Assembly (NCBI RefSeq): GCF_004801905.1
Contig: NZ_SSSN01000003.1
Coordinates: 1,054,001 to 1,118,000 of the forward strand
Length of the DNA stretch: 64,000 bases
Source of the DNA: Orlajensenia flava
GTDB taxonomy: Bacteria > Actinomycetota > Actinomycetes > Actinomycetales > Microbacteriaceae
Direction of reading: 5' to 3'
Part shown: piece by piece, positions 43,237-51,139 of the stretch
Layout of the letters: each line of letters opens with the position of its first letter
Numbering within the stretch: the stretch's first letter is position 1
Notes under the pieces: generated by a model
Database searches by the model: none
What the model saw: the letters and a program-made list of their open reading frames with translations, nothing else
Told to the model about the DNA's origin: nothing
Program-made: the position numbers and the translations under genes

Positions 43237-44022
43237 TCAGAGCGGGACGCCCGTGACACGGTTGGCCCAGGCGTAGCGGTAGTAATCGGCGTGGGCGAGC
43301 TTCGACGCCGCTGCCTCGTCGACGATGACACTCACGTGCGGGTGCAGTTGGATGGCCGATCCGGGCAGGCTCGACCCGATCGGACCCTCGACGGCGCCGG
43401 CGACGGCATCCGCCTTGCCCTCCCCGAAGGCGAGCAGCACGAGGTGACGGGCGCGCATGATGGTGCCGAGGCCCTGCGTGATGCAGTGCGTCGGAACCTG
43501 CTCGGGCGAGTCGAAGAAGCGGGCGTTGTCGATGCGGGTCTGCTCCGTGAGTGTCTTCCAGCGGGTGGTCGATGCCAGCGACGAGCCCGGCTCGTTGAAC
43601 CCGATGTGACCCGTCGTGCCGATGCCGAGGATCTGCAGGTCGACTCCCCCGGCCTCGACGATGAGCGCCTCGTAGGCGTCGCCGGCGGTGCGGATGCCGT
43701 CGAGCGAGCCGTCCGGCACGTGCACCAGCTCCGGCGTGAGGCCGAGCTGCTCGGTCACCTCGCGACGGATGACGGAGTGATAGCTCTCCACATGGTCCAC
43801 GGGCAGTCCGACGTACTCGTCGAGGGCGAACGCCTGCACGTTCGAGACGTCGATAGCGTCGTCGCGCACGCGCGCGGCCAGAGCGCGGTACGTCGTCAGG
43901 GGCGTCGAGCCCGTCGCGACACCGAGGACCGCGTGCGGATCGGCGAGGATCAGCTCGGCTATCGCGTCGGCGGCGATCACGCCGGCCGCCTCGGCATCAG
44001 GAAGGATGATGACTTCAGCCAT
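43237..44022 (-). CDS. nagB: Glucosamine-6-phosphate deaminase
   Basis: A 261-aa isomerase-deaminase, GlcN-6-P to Fru-6-P + ammonia. GVATGSTPLTTYRAL, FALDEYVGLPVDHVESYHS, GIGTTGHIGFNEPGSS and THCITQGLGTIM are NagB motifs. The allosteric C-terminal tail of the E. coli enzyme is reduced, as in Gram-positive NagB. It overlaps the ROK kinase by 8 bp and is the last gene of the GlcNAc import/use operon. Confidence 0.95.
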   Translation of the reverse strand: MAEVIILPDAEAAGVIAADAIAELILADPHAVLGVATGSTPLTTYRALAARVRDDAIDVSNVQAFALDEYVGLPVDHVESYHSVIRREVTEQLGLTPELVHVPDGSLDGIRTAGDAYEALIVEAGGVDLQILGIGTTGHIGFNEPGSSLASTTRWKTLTEQTRIDNARFFDSPEQVPTHCITQGLGTIMRARHLVLLAFGEGKADAVAGAVEGPIGSSLPGSAIQLHPHVSVIVDEAAASKLAHADYYRYAWANRVTGVPL

Positions 44023-44935
44023 TGTCGACTCCGGTCAGGGCCGCTCCCACGGCGGCGGCGGGGAAGCCGAGCGGCAGGACGCGCACCCGCCCGGCGATGT
44101 CCAGGGACGACAGAAAGGGCGACACGCGCGCGCCCGCCGTGAGCGATGCGCATACCCCGTCCAGCAGCGGCGTTCCGAGCGCGCTGAGGCCGCCTCCGAT
44201 CACGACGACGTCGACGTCGGCCGCCAGCACGAGGATGCGCACGGCTGCTGCGACACCCTCGAAGAAGCGCGACTGCACGTCGATCGCGATCGGATCGCCC
44301 GCGCCGGCCGCTTCGAACAGGTCCACTGCGGGCAGGGCGGCATCCGTCGGCCACATGCGGGCGATCGCCGAGCCGCTGGCTATGGTCTCGACGCAGCCCA
44401 CCTGGCCGCAGCTGCACAGGGCCCCGTTGGGATCGATCGGGATGTGGCCGACCTCGCCCGCGACTCCATGACCGCCACGCAGCAGCCGGCCGCCGAGGAC
44501 GATGCCCGCCGCGAGCCCGGTACCGAGGTTGAGGTAGGCCATCGACTCGAATCCGTTGGCCATCCCGGTCTCCGCGAGCAGGTGGTGGGCGCCCATCGCG
44601 GCCGCTTTGACATCGTTCTCCACGCGTACCGACACGCCGAGGCGCTCGCTGATGGCCGCCCCCAGGCGGAGGTCGTGGACGCCGAGATTCACGGCGTGGC
44701 TGACCCGCCCGGTGACCGAGTCGACGGCGCCGGGGATGCCGATGCCGATCGAGCTGACGTCGGCGAGCGACCTGCCCGACAGCGCCGTCACCTGCTGCGC
44801 GACGTCGACGGCCGTCGCGATGACATCGGCGTCTCCGAACCCGGTCGGCTGGCGCACCTGCTCGCTGAGACGTCCGTCCGTGTCCATGGCGACGGCGGCC
44901 GTCTTGGTGCCGCCGATGTCGATCCCGATCCTCAC
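44015..44935 (-). CDS. ROK-family sugar kinase (probable N-acetylglucosamine/glucose kinase)
   Basis: A 306-aa ROK kinase. ATP site GIDIGGTKTAAVAMD, sugar-binding ENDVKAAAMGA, GHGVAGEVGHIPID with the catalytic/binding Glu-His pair, and the zinc motif CSCGQVGC are present. It lacks a DNA-binding domain. In this operon it probably phosphorylates imported GlcNAc for NagA. GTG start 44935 overlaps the nagZ stop by 4 bp. Confidence 0.9.
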   Translation of the reverse strand: MRIGIDIGGTKTAAVAMDTDGRLSEQVRQPTGFGDADVIATAVDVAQQVTALSGRSLADVSSIGIGIPGAVDSVTGRVSHAVNLGVHDLRLGAAISERLGVSVRVENDVKAAAMGAHHLLAETGMANGFESMAYLNLGTGLAAGIVLGGRLLRGGHGVAGEVGHIPIDPNGALCSCGQVGCVETIASGSAIARMWPTDAALPAVDLFEAAGAGDPIAIDVQSRFFEGVAAAVRILVLAADVDVVVIGGGLSALGTPLLDGVCASLTAGARVSPFLSSLDIAGRVRVLPLGFPAAAVGAALTGVDNG

Positions 44936-46449
44936 TGCTGACCCTCCCCGTCGAGCATGGCGAGAACTGCCTCGCCGAGCAGTCGCGACGCGCCGAAGGT
45001 GGCGACGTCGGCGTAACGGCGATCGTCCGACGGCCAGCCCATGTCCACCACGAGCACCGGCCGGCTGTCGGCGCGCCAACCGTCCACCGCACTCCGCGCG
45101 AACGCGTGCCGGTGGATGTCCTTGCCGACCACGATCACGGGAGCGCCTGCGGCGATCGAGGCGTTCGGCACCCCCGCAGACAGGGCGATCGGAGCGCTCC
45201 ACACCGATCCCTTCGCGGCGGGATGTTGCGCCAGTGCGGCGAACGGTCCCCACGGTGCCACGCCGACCGCGATGTTGGCCACCGTGTCCACGCGCACGAC
45301 CGCGGCCGCGCGGACGCCGCCGTCGAGCCAGGCGTGCGCGGCGGCGGAAAGGTCGAACGCGCTGATCACGTGGTCGAGGTCGAAGCTGGGGTCGATGGAG
45401 ACGGATGCGCTCGCGAGCGCCCGGCTGGTCGACGACCCGAGAGCGTCGACGCGCTCGGCGGCCTCCCGAAGCCGTCGGGCGTCGAGCCGCCCGCTCTCGA
45501 TGGCCGCCAGCACGGCGTCCTCGATGTCGCGCAGCTGCGCATCCGTGTTCTCCGTGCCGATGCAGAGCAGGTCGCAGCCGGCGTCGATCGCCCGCACGGC
45601 GGCCTCGGGGATGCCGTGGACGCCGCTGGCGCCCTTCATGTCGAGCGCGTCGCTGACGATGACGCCGGTGAAGCCGAGCTCGTCACGCAGCAGGCCCTGG
45701 AGGATGCGACGCGAGTGCGTCGCCGGGAAGTCGGGATCCACGGCCGGGATGAGGATGTGCGACGTCATGATGGTGCGCGCACCGGCATCGATCGCGGCCC
45801 GGAACGGCACCAGCTCGCGGTCGCGGAGGGTCTCGAGCGAGGCGTCGATCACGGGCAGGTCGAGGTGGGAGTCCGTCGCCGTGTCGCCGTGCCCCGGGAG
45901 GTGCTTGGCGCTCACGGCGATGCCGGCGCCCTCGTGCCCGCGCACCCAGGCGCCAACGTGACGGGCCACGGCCTGCGGATCGCTGCCGAAGCTGCGCGTG
46001 CCGATGACCGGGTTGTCGGGGTTCGAGTTCACGTCGGCATCCGGCGCGAAGTTGAGCGTGCAGCCGACGGCGGCGAGCTCGCCCGCAACGGTCGCACCCA
46101 CCCGCTCGGTCAGGGCGAGGTCGTCGATGCGCCCGAGGACGGCCGGGCCGGGATAGGGCGAACCCTGGTCGTAGTAGAGCCGGGTGACGTCTCCGCCCTC
46201 CTCGTCGATCGCGATGACGACAGAGGGGTTGGCGGCGCGCATGTCATCCGTCAGCGTGCGCAACTGCTCGCGCGAGGCGATGTTCATGCCGAACAGGCAG
46301 ACGCCGCCGAGCCCGGCGCGCAATCGATCGGCCAGCCACTCCGGCAACTCGGTGCCGACGAAGCCGGGCATGAGCGTGCTGGCCACCAGACGGCGGAGGC
46401 TCTCGAGATCGGTGGACTGCTCGGATTCGACGGCGTGCCTGCCGCTCAT
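44932..46449 (-). CDS. nagZ: GH3 beta-N-acetylhexosaminidase (NagZ-like)
   Basis: A 505-aa glycoside hydrolase. The catalytic domain (about 15-340) has GFVGTELPEWLADRLRAGLG, IAIDEEGGDVTRL, the NagZ loop KHLPGHGDTATDSH with the His-Asp dyad, and nucleophile Asp in GVIVSDALDM. A C-terminal Rossmann-like domain is appended, longer than E. coli NagZ (about 340 aa). No signal peptide, so it acts in the cytoplasm on imported GlcNAc-beta oligomers or muropeptide sugars. ATGA overlap with the permease upstream. Confidence 0.92.
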   Translation of the reverse strand: MSGRHAVESEQSTDLESLRRLVASTLMPGFVGTELPEWLADRLRAGLGGVCLFGMNIASREQLRTLTDDMRAANPSVVIAIDEEGGDVTRLYYDQGSPYPGPAVLGRIDDLALTERVGATVAGELAAVGCTLNFAPDADVNSNPDNPVIGTRSFGSDPQAVARHVGAWVRGHEGAGIAVSAKHLPGHGDTATDSHLDLPVIDASLETLRDRELVPFRAAIDAGARTIMTSHILIPAVDPDFPATHSRRILQGLLRDELGFTGVIVSDALDMKGASGVHGIPEAAVRAIDAGCDLLCIGTENTDAQLRDIEDAVLAAIESGRLDARRLREAAERVDALGSSTSRALASASVSIDPSFDLDHVISAFDLSAAAHAWLDGGVRAAAVVRVDTVANIAVGVAPWGPFAALAQHPAAKGSVWSAPIALSAGVPNASIAAGAPVIVVGKDIHRHAFARSAVDGWRADSRPVLVVDMGWPSDDRRYADVATFGASRLLGEAVLAMLDGEGQQ

Positions 46450-47363
46450 CCCTTCACCGCGCCGCTGACCAGCCCACTCGTCATGCGGCCCTGAACCAGG
46501 AGGAAGAACACGATGACGGGAATGGCCATGAGGGTCGACCCGGCCATGATCGCCGCCCAGTTGGTGGTGCCGGTGAGCGTCTGGAAGGTGCGCAACCACA
46601 CGGGCAGCGTCATGGCCTCGGGGCGTGCATTCACCACGAGGGCGAGGAGGAACTCGTTCCACGCCTGGATGAACCCGAACACGCCGGTGGCGACGAGGCC
46701 GGGCGCGAGCAGGGGGAAGGTGATCTTCCAGAAGGCACCCGTACGGGAGAGTCCGTCGATCATGCCGGCCTCCTCGAGCTCGGCCGGGACGCCGTTGACG
46801 AACCCGCGGAGGGTCCAGATGGTGAACGGCAGCACCGTGGCGACGTACACGATGGTCAGGCCGCCGATCGAGTTGAGCAGACTCCAGCCGTCGAGCACGC
46901 GGAAGATCGAGACGATCATGGCCTCGCCCGGGATCATCTGCACGATGAGGATCGCGATGATGAACGCCTTGCGGCTCTTGAAGCGAAATCGGGTGACGGC
47001 GAGGGCCGCGAGGAACGCGAACACGAGCGCGATGGCCACGGTGAGGATCGTGACGAGGATTGAGTTCATGAACGCCGGGCCGAACTGCGCCCGGTTCTGG
47101 TCGAACAGCACCGTGCCGTAATTGCGCAGAGTGAAGTTATCCGGCCAGAAGTGCAGCACGCGGGCGCGCACCTGGTTGTTGGGCTGGAAGGACGTGTTGA
47201 TCATCCAGTAGACGGGGAACACGGAGAACAGGAAGACGATGACCGCGAGGATGCTGAGCACGACGGTCGTGGCGCGCTTCTTGCCGGCGCCCGTTCGACG
47301 GGCCGTGGTGTCGATGGCGGCTCCGGCCGCGGTGGGGCGGGCGGTGGCGGTGATGGCGCTCAC
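46446..47363 (-). CDS. GlcNAc/chitooligosaccharide ABC permease, MalG-type
   Basis: A 305-aa permease. Six TM helices follow a basic cytoplasmic start (TARRTGAGKKRATT). The EAA loop is ELEEAGMIDGLSRTGAFWKI, the end GRMTSGLVSGAVKG. FLFSVFPVYWMINTSFQPN is similar to NgcG/DasC-type permeases. It shares 4-bp overlaps with both neighbours. No ATPase gene in the operon. Confidence 0.88.
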   Translation of the reverse strand: MSAITATARPTAAGAAIDTTARRTGAGKKRATTVVLSILAVIVFLFSVFPVYWMINTSFQPNNQVRARVLHFWPDNFTLRNYGTVLFDQNRAQFGPAFMNSILVTILTVAIALVFAFLAALAVTRFRFKSRKAFIIAILIVQMIPGEAMIVSIFRVLDGWSLLNSIGGLTIVYVATVLPFTIWTLRGFVNGVPAELEEAGMIDGLSRTGAFWKITFPLLAPGLVATGVFGFIQAWNEFLLALVVNARPEAMTLPVWLRTFQTLTGTTNWAAIMAGSTLMAIPVIVFFLLVQGRMTSGLVSGAVKG

Positions 47364-48346
47364 AGGTCCTCCTCCTTGATGGTCTGGCGAACGTAGTAGA
47401 TCGAGATGGCCATGAGCAGGATGACGACGATCACCGCGATGGCGCCGCCTGTTCCGTACTCGCCGCCTGCGATCGACACCGAGTAGATGTAGGTGCCGAG
47501 CACGTTGGTCTGCTCCTTGATGCCTCCGATGCCCTGCAGCGCGAAGATCTGCGTGAAGACGCGGAGGTCCCAGATGACTTGCAGGATGATGACGACTACG
47601 AAGATCGACCGGAGGTACGGGACGATGATGAAGCGGAACCGCTGCACATAGCTGGTGCCGTCGAGCTGAGCCGCCTCGAGCACTTCGTCGGGAACCTGGG
47701 TGAGACCCGCGTAGACCGTGAAGGCCACGAACGGCACGGCGCCCCAGATGACGACGACGGCTGCGACGAGGAAGAACGAGAGCGGGTTGATCAGCCAGGA
47801 GTGCTGGGTGAAGTCGGTGAGTCCGAAGAGGTTCACGAGCACGTTGTTGATGACGCCGTAGTCGGTGTCGAAGATCCAGCCCCAGACGATCGTGGCCGTG
47901 AGGGCGGGCATCGCCCAGGCCAACAGCAGGCCGACCGTGAGCAGGAGTCGGAAGAACTTGCCCAGCCGCATCATCATGAGGGCGATCAGAGTGCCGAGCA
48001 CCATCGTGAGCACGACGCAGACGGCGGCGAACGCGAGGCTCCGCGCCACGACCTGCCAGAAGGTGGGGTCGGTGAGGATCTTGGTGTAGTTGTCGAACCA
48101 GACGAACTCGGGCGGGGCGCCGAAGACCTGCGCGCGGCCGAACTTCTGGAACGACATGATGATGAGCTGGAAGAGCGGCCAGCCCACGATGGCGATCAGG
48201 ATGACGAGCGACGGGACCAGCAGGGCGTACGGGGTGAATCCGCCCGGCCGCCGCCTGCGCGGCTTGGCTGCTGGCGCCGGTGCGGTCATCCGCTCGCCGT
48301 CGATCGCGGTGGGCGCCGCGTCCATCGCGACGATGTTCGAAGACAT
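47360..48346 (-). CDS. GlcNAc/chitooligosaccharide ABC permease, MalF-type
   Basis: A 328-aa permease. A basic Pro-rich N-terminus (PAAKPRRRRPGGF) precedes six TM helices; EAA loop VPDEVLEAAQLDGTSYVQRF. I use ATG 48346 (MSSNIVAMD) since AAAGGGGA sits about 9 bp before it; ATG 48355 is too close to that site. It lies after the hairpin that follows the binding-protein gene. Confidence 0.88.
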   Translation of the reverse strand: MSSNIVAMDAAPTAIDGERMTAPAPAAKPRRRRPGGFTPYALLVPSLVILIAIVGWPLFQLIIMSFQKFGRAQVFGAPPEFVWFDNYTKILTDPTFWQVVARSLAFAAVCVVLTMVLGTLIALMMMRLGKFFRLLLTVGLLLAWAMPALTATIVWGWIFDTDYGVINNVLVNLFGLTDFTQHSWLINPLSFFLVAAVVVIWGAVPFVAFTVYAGLTQVPDEVLEAAQLDGTSYVQRFRFIIVPYLRSIFVVVIILQVIWDLRVFTQIFALQGIGGIKEQTNVLGTYIYSVSIAGGEYGTGGAIAVIVVILLMAISIYYVRQTIKEEDL

Positions 48347-48409
48347 AGGAGTCATTCCCCTTTTATGATTGCGGTACCCACGCGTATTCCTAGGGCGCGG
48401 GAGAAACAC

Positions 48410-48448
48410 CACTGCCCGGCGCGACATGCACGGTCGCGCCGGGCAGTG
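48410..48448 (-). terminator. Hairpin between binding-protein gene and permeases
   Basis: Perfect 16-bp arms CACTGCCCGGCGCGAC and GTCGCGCCGGGCAGTG around the 7-base loop ATGCACG, about 60 bp after the binding-protein stop. Like the pstS-pstC hairpin it probably stabilises the upstream message or lowers permease transcription. Confidence 0.75.
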
Positions 48449-48508
48449 CTGTGTGGTTCGCCGGGCCCGCCGATGTGTGGGCAGCGGGCCCGACGGTCCA
48501 GTGAACGA

Positions 48509-49780
48509 CTAGCCGTTGAGCGTGTCGTCGATCTTCTTGTCGGCGTCCTTCGCCAGCGACTCCACGTCGCCGCCCTGGGCGATCTTGACGAAGAGGTCGG
48601 TGAGGACACCGGATGCCTCGACATCGGCCCACTTCGGCGAAGCCGGGGTGAGCTTGGCGTTGGCGGCGGCCGCGGCGATGGCCTTGGCGACGTCGTCGGT
48701 TCCGAGCGTGGGCGCCAGCGACTTCAGCGACGGAACGAGTCCGTTCTTGCCGTAGATCGTCTGGAAGCCCTTGCTCTCGATGATCTTCAGCGCCGAGAGC
48801 GAGAGCTCGGGGTGCTTGGTCTTGGCGGAGATTCCGATGTTGGAACCACCGGCGAAGACCTTCGCGGCTCCTCCGTTCTTGCCCGGGAGGGCGTAGACGC
48901 CGAGGTTGGCCTCCTGGTCGGGGCAGCCGGGCGTGTCAGCGTCGGCAGCGGCCAGGATCGACCACTTCACCCAGCTGGGGGCCGAGAGCTGCAGCGTGGT
49001 TCCGTCGCAGAAACCGACCTGGGGGTTGGTCTCCTGGCCATCCTTGGGAGCGGCAGAAGCCTTGGTCATGACCTCCTGCACCTCCTTCAGTCCCTTGACG
49101 GAGTCAGCGGAGCCGAGCTCGGAGACCCACTTGCCACCCTTCTGCACGGCGATCTCTCCGCCGTTCTCCCAGATGAAGGGGAGGGCGTTGTACCAGTCCT
49201 GGCCAGGCCACCAGATGCCCGACTTGCCGGGGTTGGCGGTGGCGAGAGCCTCACCGTTGGAGACGTAGTCGTCGAGCGTCTTCGGGACGGAGAGGCCTGC
49301 TGCGGCCAGAGCGTCCTTCTTGTAGAACACCAGACGTGCACCCGAGTACAGCGGCGGAGCGTAGAACTTGCCGTCGTACGAGCCCGCCTCGACGAAGCCG
49401 GGGAGCAGGTCGTCTCCGCCGAGCTCCTTCTTGTGCGACGTCAGGTCCATGAATGCGCCGGCCGACGTGAACGCCGCAGCCTGCGTGTTGCCGACCTCGA
49501 CGACGTCGGGGCTGTCGCTGCCCGACAGGCTCGTGGTGAGCTTGTCGACCAGGCCGGTCCAGCTCTGCTCCTCGATGACGATCTTCGATCCGGGGTTCTC
49601 CTTCGCGAAGGTCTTCTCGAGGTACTCCCGAGCGTCCTTCGGCGTGTCGGTTCCCACGAACCAGACGCGGATGTTCGCCTTGTCGGCGCCTGACGTGGAA
49701 GCAGCGTTGCCTCCCGAAGCGCAACCGGCGAGAGCAAGCGCAGCCGCGGCACCGATGGCCACGAAAGCGAGTTTCCTCAT
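48509..49780 (-). CDS. GlcNAc/chitooligosaccharide-binding lipoprotein
   Basis: A 423-aa extracellular solute-binding protein. Lipobox ALAGC (Cys20), then the MalE-like fold with YLEKTFAKENPGSKIVIEEQ, DSPDVVEVGNTQ, GARLVFYKKDALAAAGLSVP and KSGIWWPGQDWYNALPFIWE. Trp-rich stretches suit a sugar ligand. Assigned to GlcNAc oligomers (NgcE/DasA role) because nagZ, a ROK kinase and nagB follow in the operon. Ribosome site AAAGGAAA before ATG 49780. Confidence 0.88.
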   Translation of the reverse strand: MRKLAFVAIGAAAALALAGCASGGNAASTSGADKANIRVWFVGTDTPKDAREYLEKTFAKENPGSKIVIEEQSWTGLVDKLTTSLSGSDSPDVVEVGNTQAAAFTSAGAFMDLTSHKKELGGDDLLPGFVEAGSYDGKFYAPPLYSGARLVFYKKDALAAAGLSVPKTLDDYVSNGEALATANPGKSGIWWPGQDWYNALPFIWENGGEIAVQKGGKWVSELGSADSVKGLKEVQEVMTKASAAPKDGQETNPQVGFCDGTTLQLSAPSWVKWSILAAADADTPGCPDQEANLGVYALPGKNGGAAKVFAGGSNIGISAKTKHPELSLSALKIIESKGFQTIYGKNGLVPSLKSLAPTLGTDDVAKAIAAAAANAKLTPASPKWADVEASGVLTDLFVKIAQGGDVESLAKDADKKIDDTLNG

Positions 49781-49845
49781 TGCGTTGTTTCCTTTCCTAG
49801 GGCTGAGGTGAAGGCAAGGGAGCCGCCACCATGGTGCAAGGGCTC

Positions 49846-50994
49846 TTACGAGACCCCGAGTTGTCCTGAGAGGACCATGACGGCCGCGCCGCGCAGAACG
49901 ATGTCCTGCCCTTGCGTGGTCATCCGAAGCGTCAACGCACCCGTGAACTGGGCCATCGTGCGCGTTCGGATCGTCTCGATGGCCGCTGTCGCCAGTGGGC
50001 CGTCGAGAAGCTCGGTCGGGCCGCTCAAGACGATCTCCGAGAGATCGAGGGCTCCGACGACGGGGGCGAGGGTGATACCGAGCCGGCGGCCCGCCTCCCG
50101 AAGAATTGTGTCGCGCTCGGCGGTGTCGTCCGGTCCGAGCGGGGCGAGCCGTGCGGCCAGACGCGGGGCGGCTAGCCAGGCTTCGAGGCAGCCGGTCTTG
50201 CCGCACGCGCACAGCGGGCCCCCGTCGGTGCCGACCACGACATGGCCGATCTCTCCGGCCGCGGATGCCGAGCCGAACAGCGGCATGCCGCCGAGGAGCA
50301 GGCCGGCGCCGACGCCGTGGCCGACCTTGACGAGCATGACGTCGCCGTCCGCTCCGCCGAAGCTGTGCTCCGCGAAGATCGCCGCGTTGGCGTCGTTGGC
50401 CACCAGGACGGGGACCTCGAAGCGCTCCGCGAGCGTCGCCTGCAGAGCGACGCTCGTCCACCCCAGGTTGGGCGCGGTCAGCACCACTCCGTCGGTGTTG
50501 ACGACGCCCGGCGAACCGACGCCCATGCCGAGGACCGGGCCGTCGGCGAGCGCGACGGCGGCATCCGCGACCTCGATGACCTTCGCGATCGCCTCGCTGC
50601 CGACAGCGTTCTCGAGGGGGACCTCGGCGCGAGCGAGGATGTCGCCGCCGAGGTCGAGGACCGCTCCGCGGAACACGTCGTCGTCGCTCAAGTCGATGGC
50701 GATGATCTGGAAGGCGCTGCGGTCGAAGTCGAGCAGCGTCGCCGGCTTTCCCGGACGGGCGTCCTCGCGCTGGCCGAGCTCGACGATGAGTCCCTCGCCG
50801 ATGAGTTCGGCGACGAGGTCGGAGACGGTGACGCGAGTGAGCCCGGTCTCGCGCGCCACGTCCGCACGGCTGAGCCCCGCTGAGCGGTAGAGCGTCTGGA
50901 GCACCAGGGAGCGATTGTGCCCCCGCGCGTGCTCGGGCAACACCTTGGCAGTGGGCCGAAGGGCCTTGCCGTGTGAGAGCTGCGTTGCCGTCAT
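49846..50994 (-). CDS. ROK-family transcriptional regulator of the GlcNAc operon
   Basis: A 382-aa regulator. The N-terminal MarR-like winged helix (LVLQTLYRSAGLSRADVARE, then TGLTRVTVSDLVAELI) is followed by a ROK sugar-sensor domain. The sensor carries zinc motif CACGKTGC and EIGHVVVGTDGG, but the ATP site is degenerate, as in NagC/XylR-type regulators. It is the first gene of the rightmost-to-left operon, so it likely controls its own unit. An inverted-repeat operator candidate begins 3 bp upstream of the start. Confidence 0.88.
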   Translation of the reverse strand: MTATQLSHGKALRPTAKVLPEHARGHNRSLVLQTLYRSAGLSRADVARETGLTRVTVSDLVAELIGEGLIVELGQREDARPGKPATLLDFDRSAFQIIAIDLSDDDVFRGAVLDLGGDILARAEVPLENAVGSEAIAKVIEVADAAVALADGPVLGMGVGSPGVVNTDGVVLTAPNLGWTSVALQATLAERFEVPVLVANDANAAIFAEHSFGGADGDVMLVKVGHGVGAGLLLGGMPLFGSASAAGEIGHVVVGTDGGPLCACGKTGCLEAWLAAPRLAARLAPLGPDDTAERDTILREAGRRLGITLAPVVGALDLSEIVLSGPTELLDGPLATAAIETIRTRTMAQFTGALTLRMTTQGQDIVLRGAAVMVLSGQLGVS

Positions 50995-50996
50995 GG

Positions 50997-51017
50997 TTTG
51001 TAAGTAAAGCTTACGAA
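50997..51017. promoter_or_regulatory. Candidate ROK operator
   Basis: Inverted repeat TTTGTAAG-TAAAG-CTTACGAA, with arms matching at 7 of 8 positions, abuts the ROK start. A further half-site TTTACAAA is at 51059. AT-rich palindromes with GTAA/TTAC arms are typical for ROK repressors. Its position suggests autoregulation by blocking initiation. Confidence 0.6.
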
Positions 51018-51096
51018 CAATCAGCGCGCAAGCACGGGAGGGAAATTAGTCAGGCTTCTTTACAAACCTGTGACCTTGACGAAACACAGACACACG

Positions 51097-51126
51097 AAGG
51101 CCCCGGGTGCATGCACCCGGGGCCTT
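51097..51126 (-). terminator. Terminator of the subtilase gene
   Basis: AAGGCCCCGGGTGC and its exact complement separated by AT, 13 bp past the stop of the S8 peptidase. Very stable; no U-run, as is usual in high-GC actinobacteria. It also insulates the ROK promoter. Confidence 0.8.
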
Positions 51127-51139
51127 CCTGATTGACCCT

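Noticed and set aside
47579..49693. Long plus-strand frame of 704 codons across the GlcNAc importer
   Set aside because: A GC-driven shadow of the permease and binding-protein genes; no homology, and Glu/Arg/Asp-rich composition typical of shadows.
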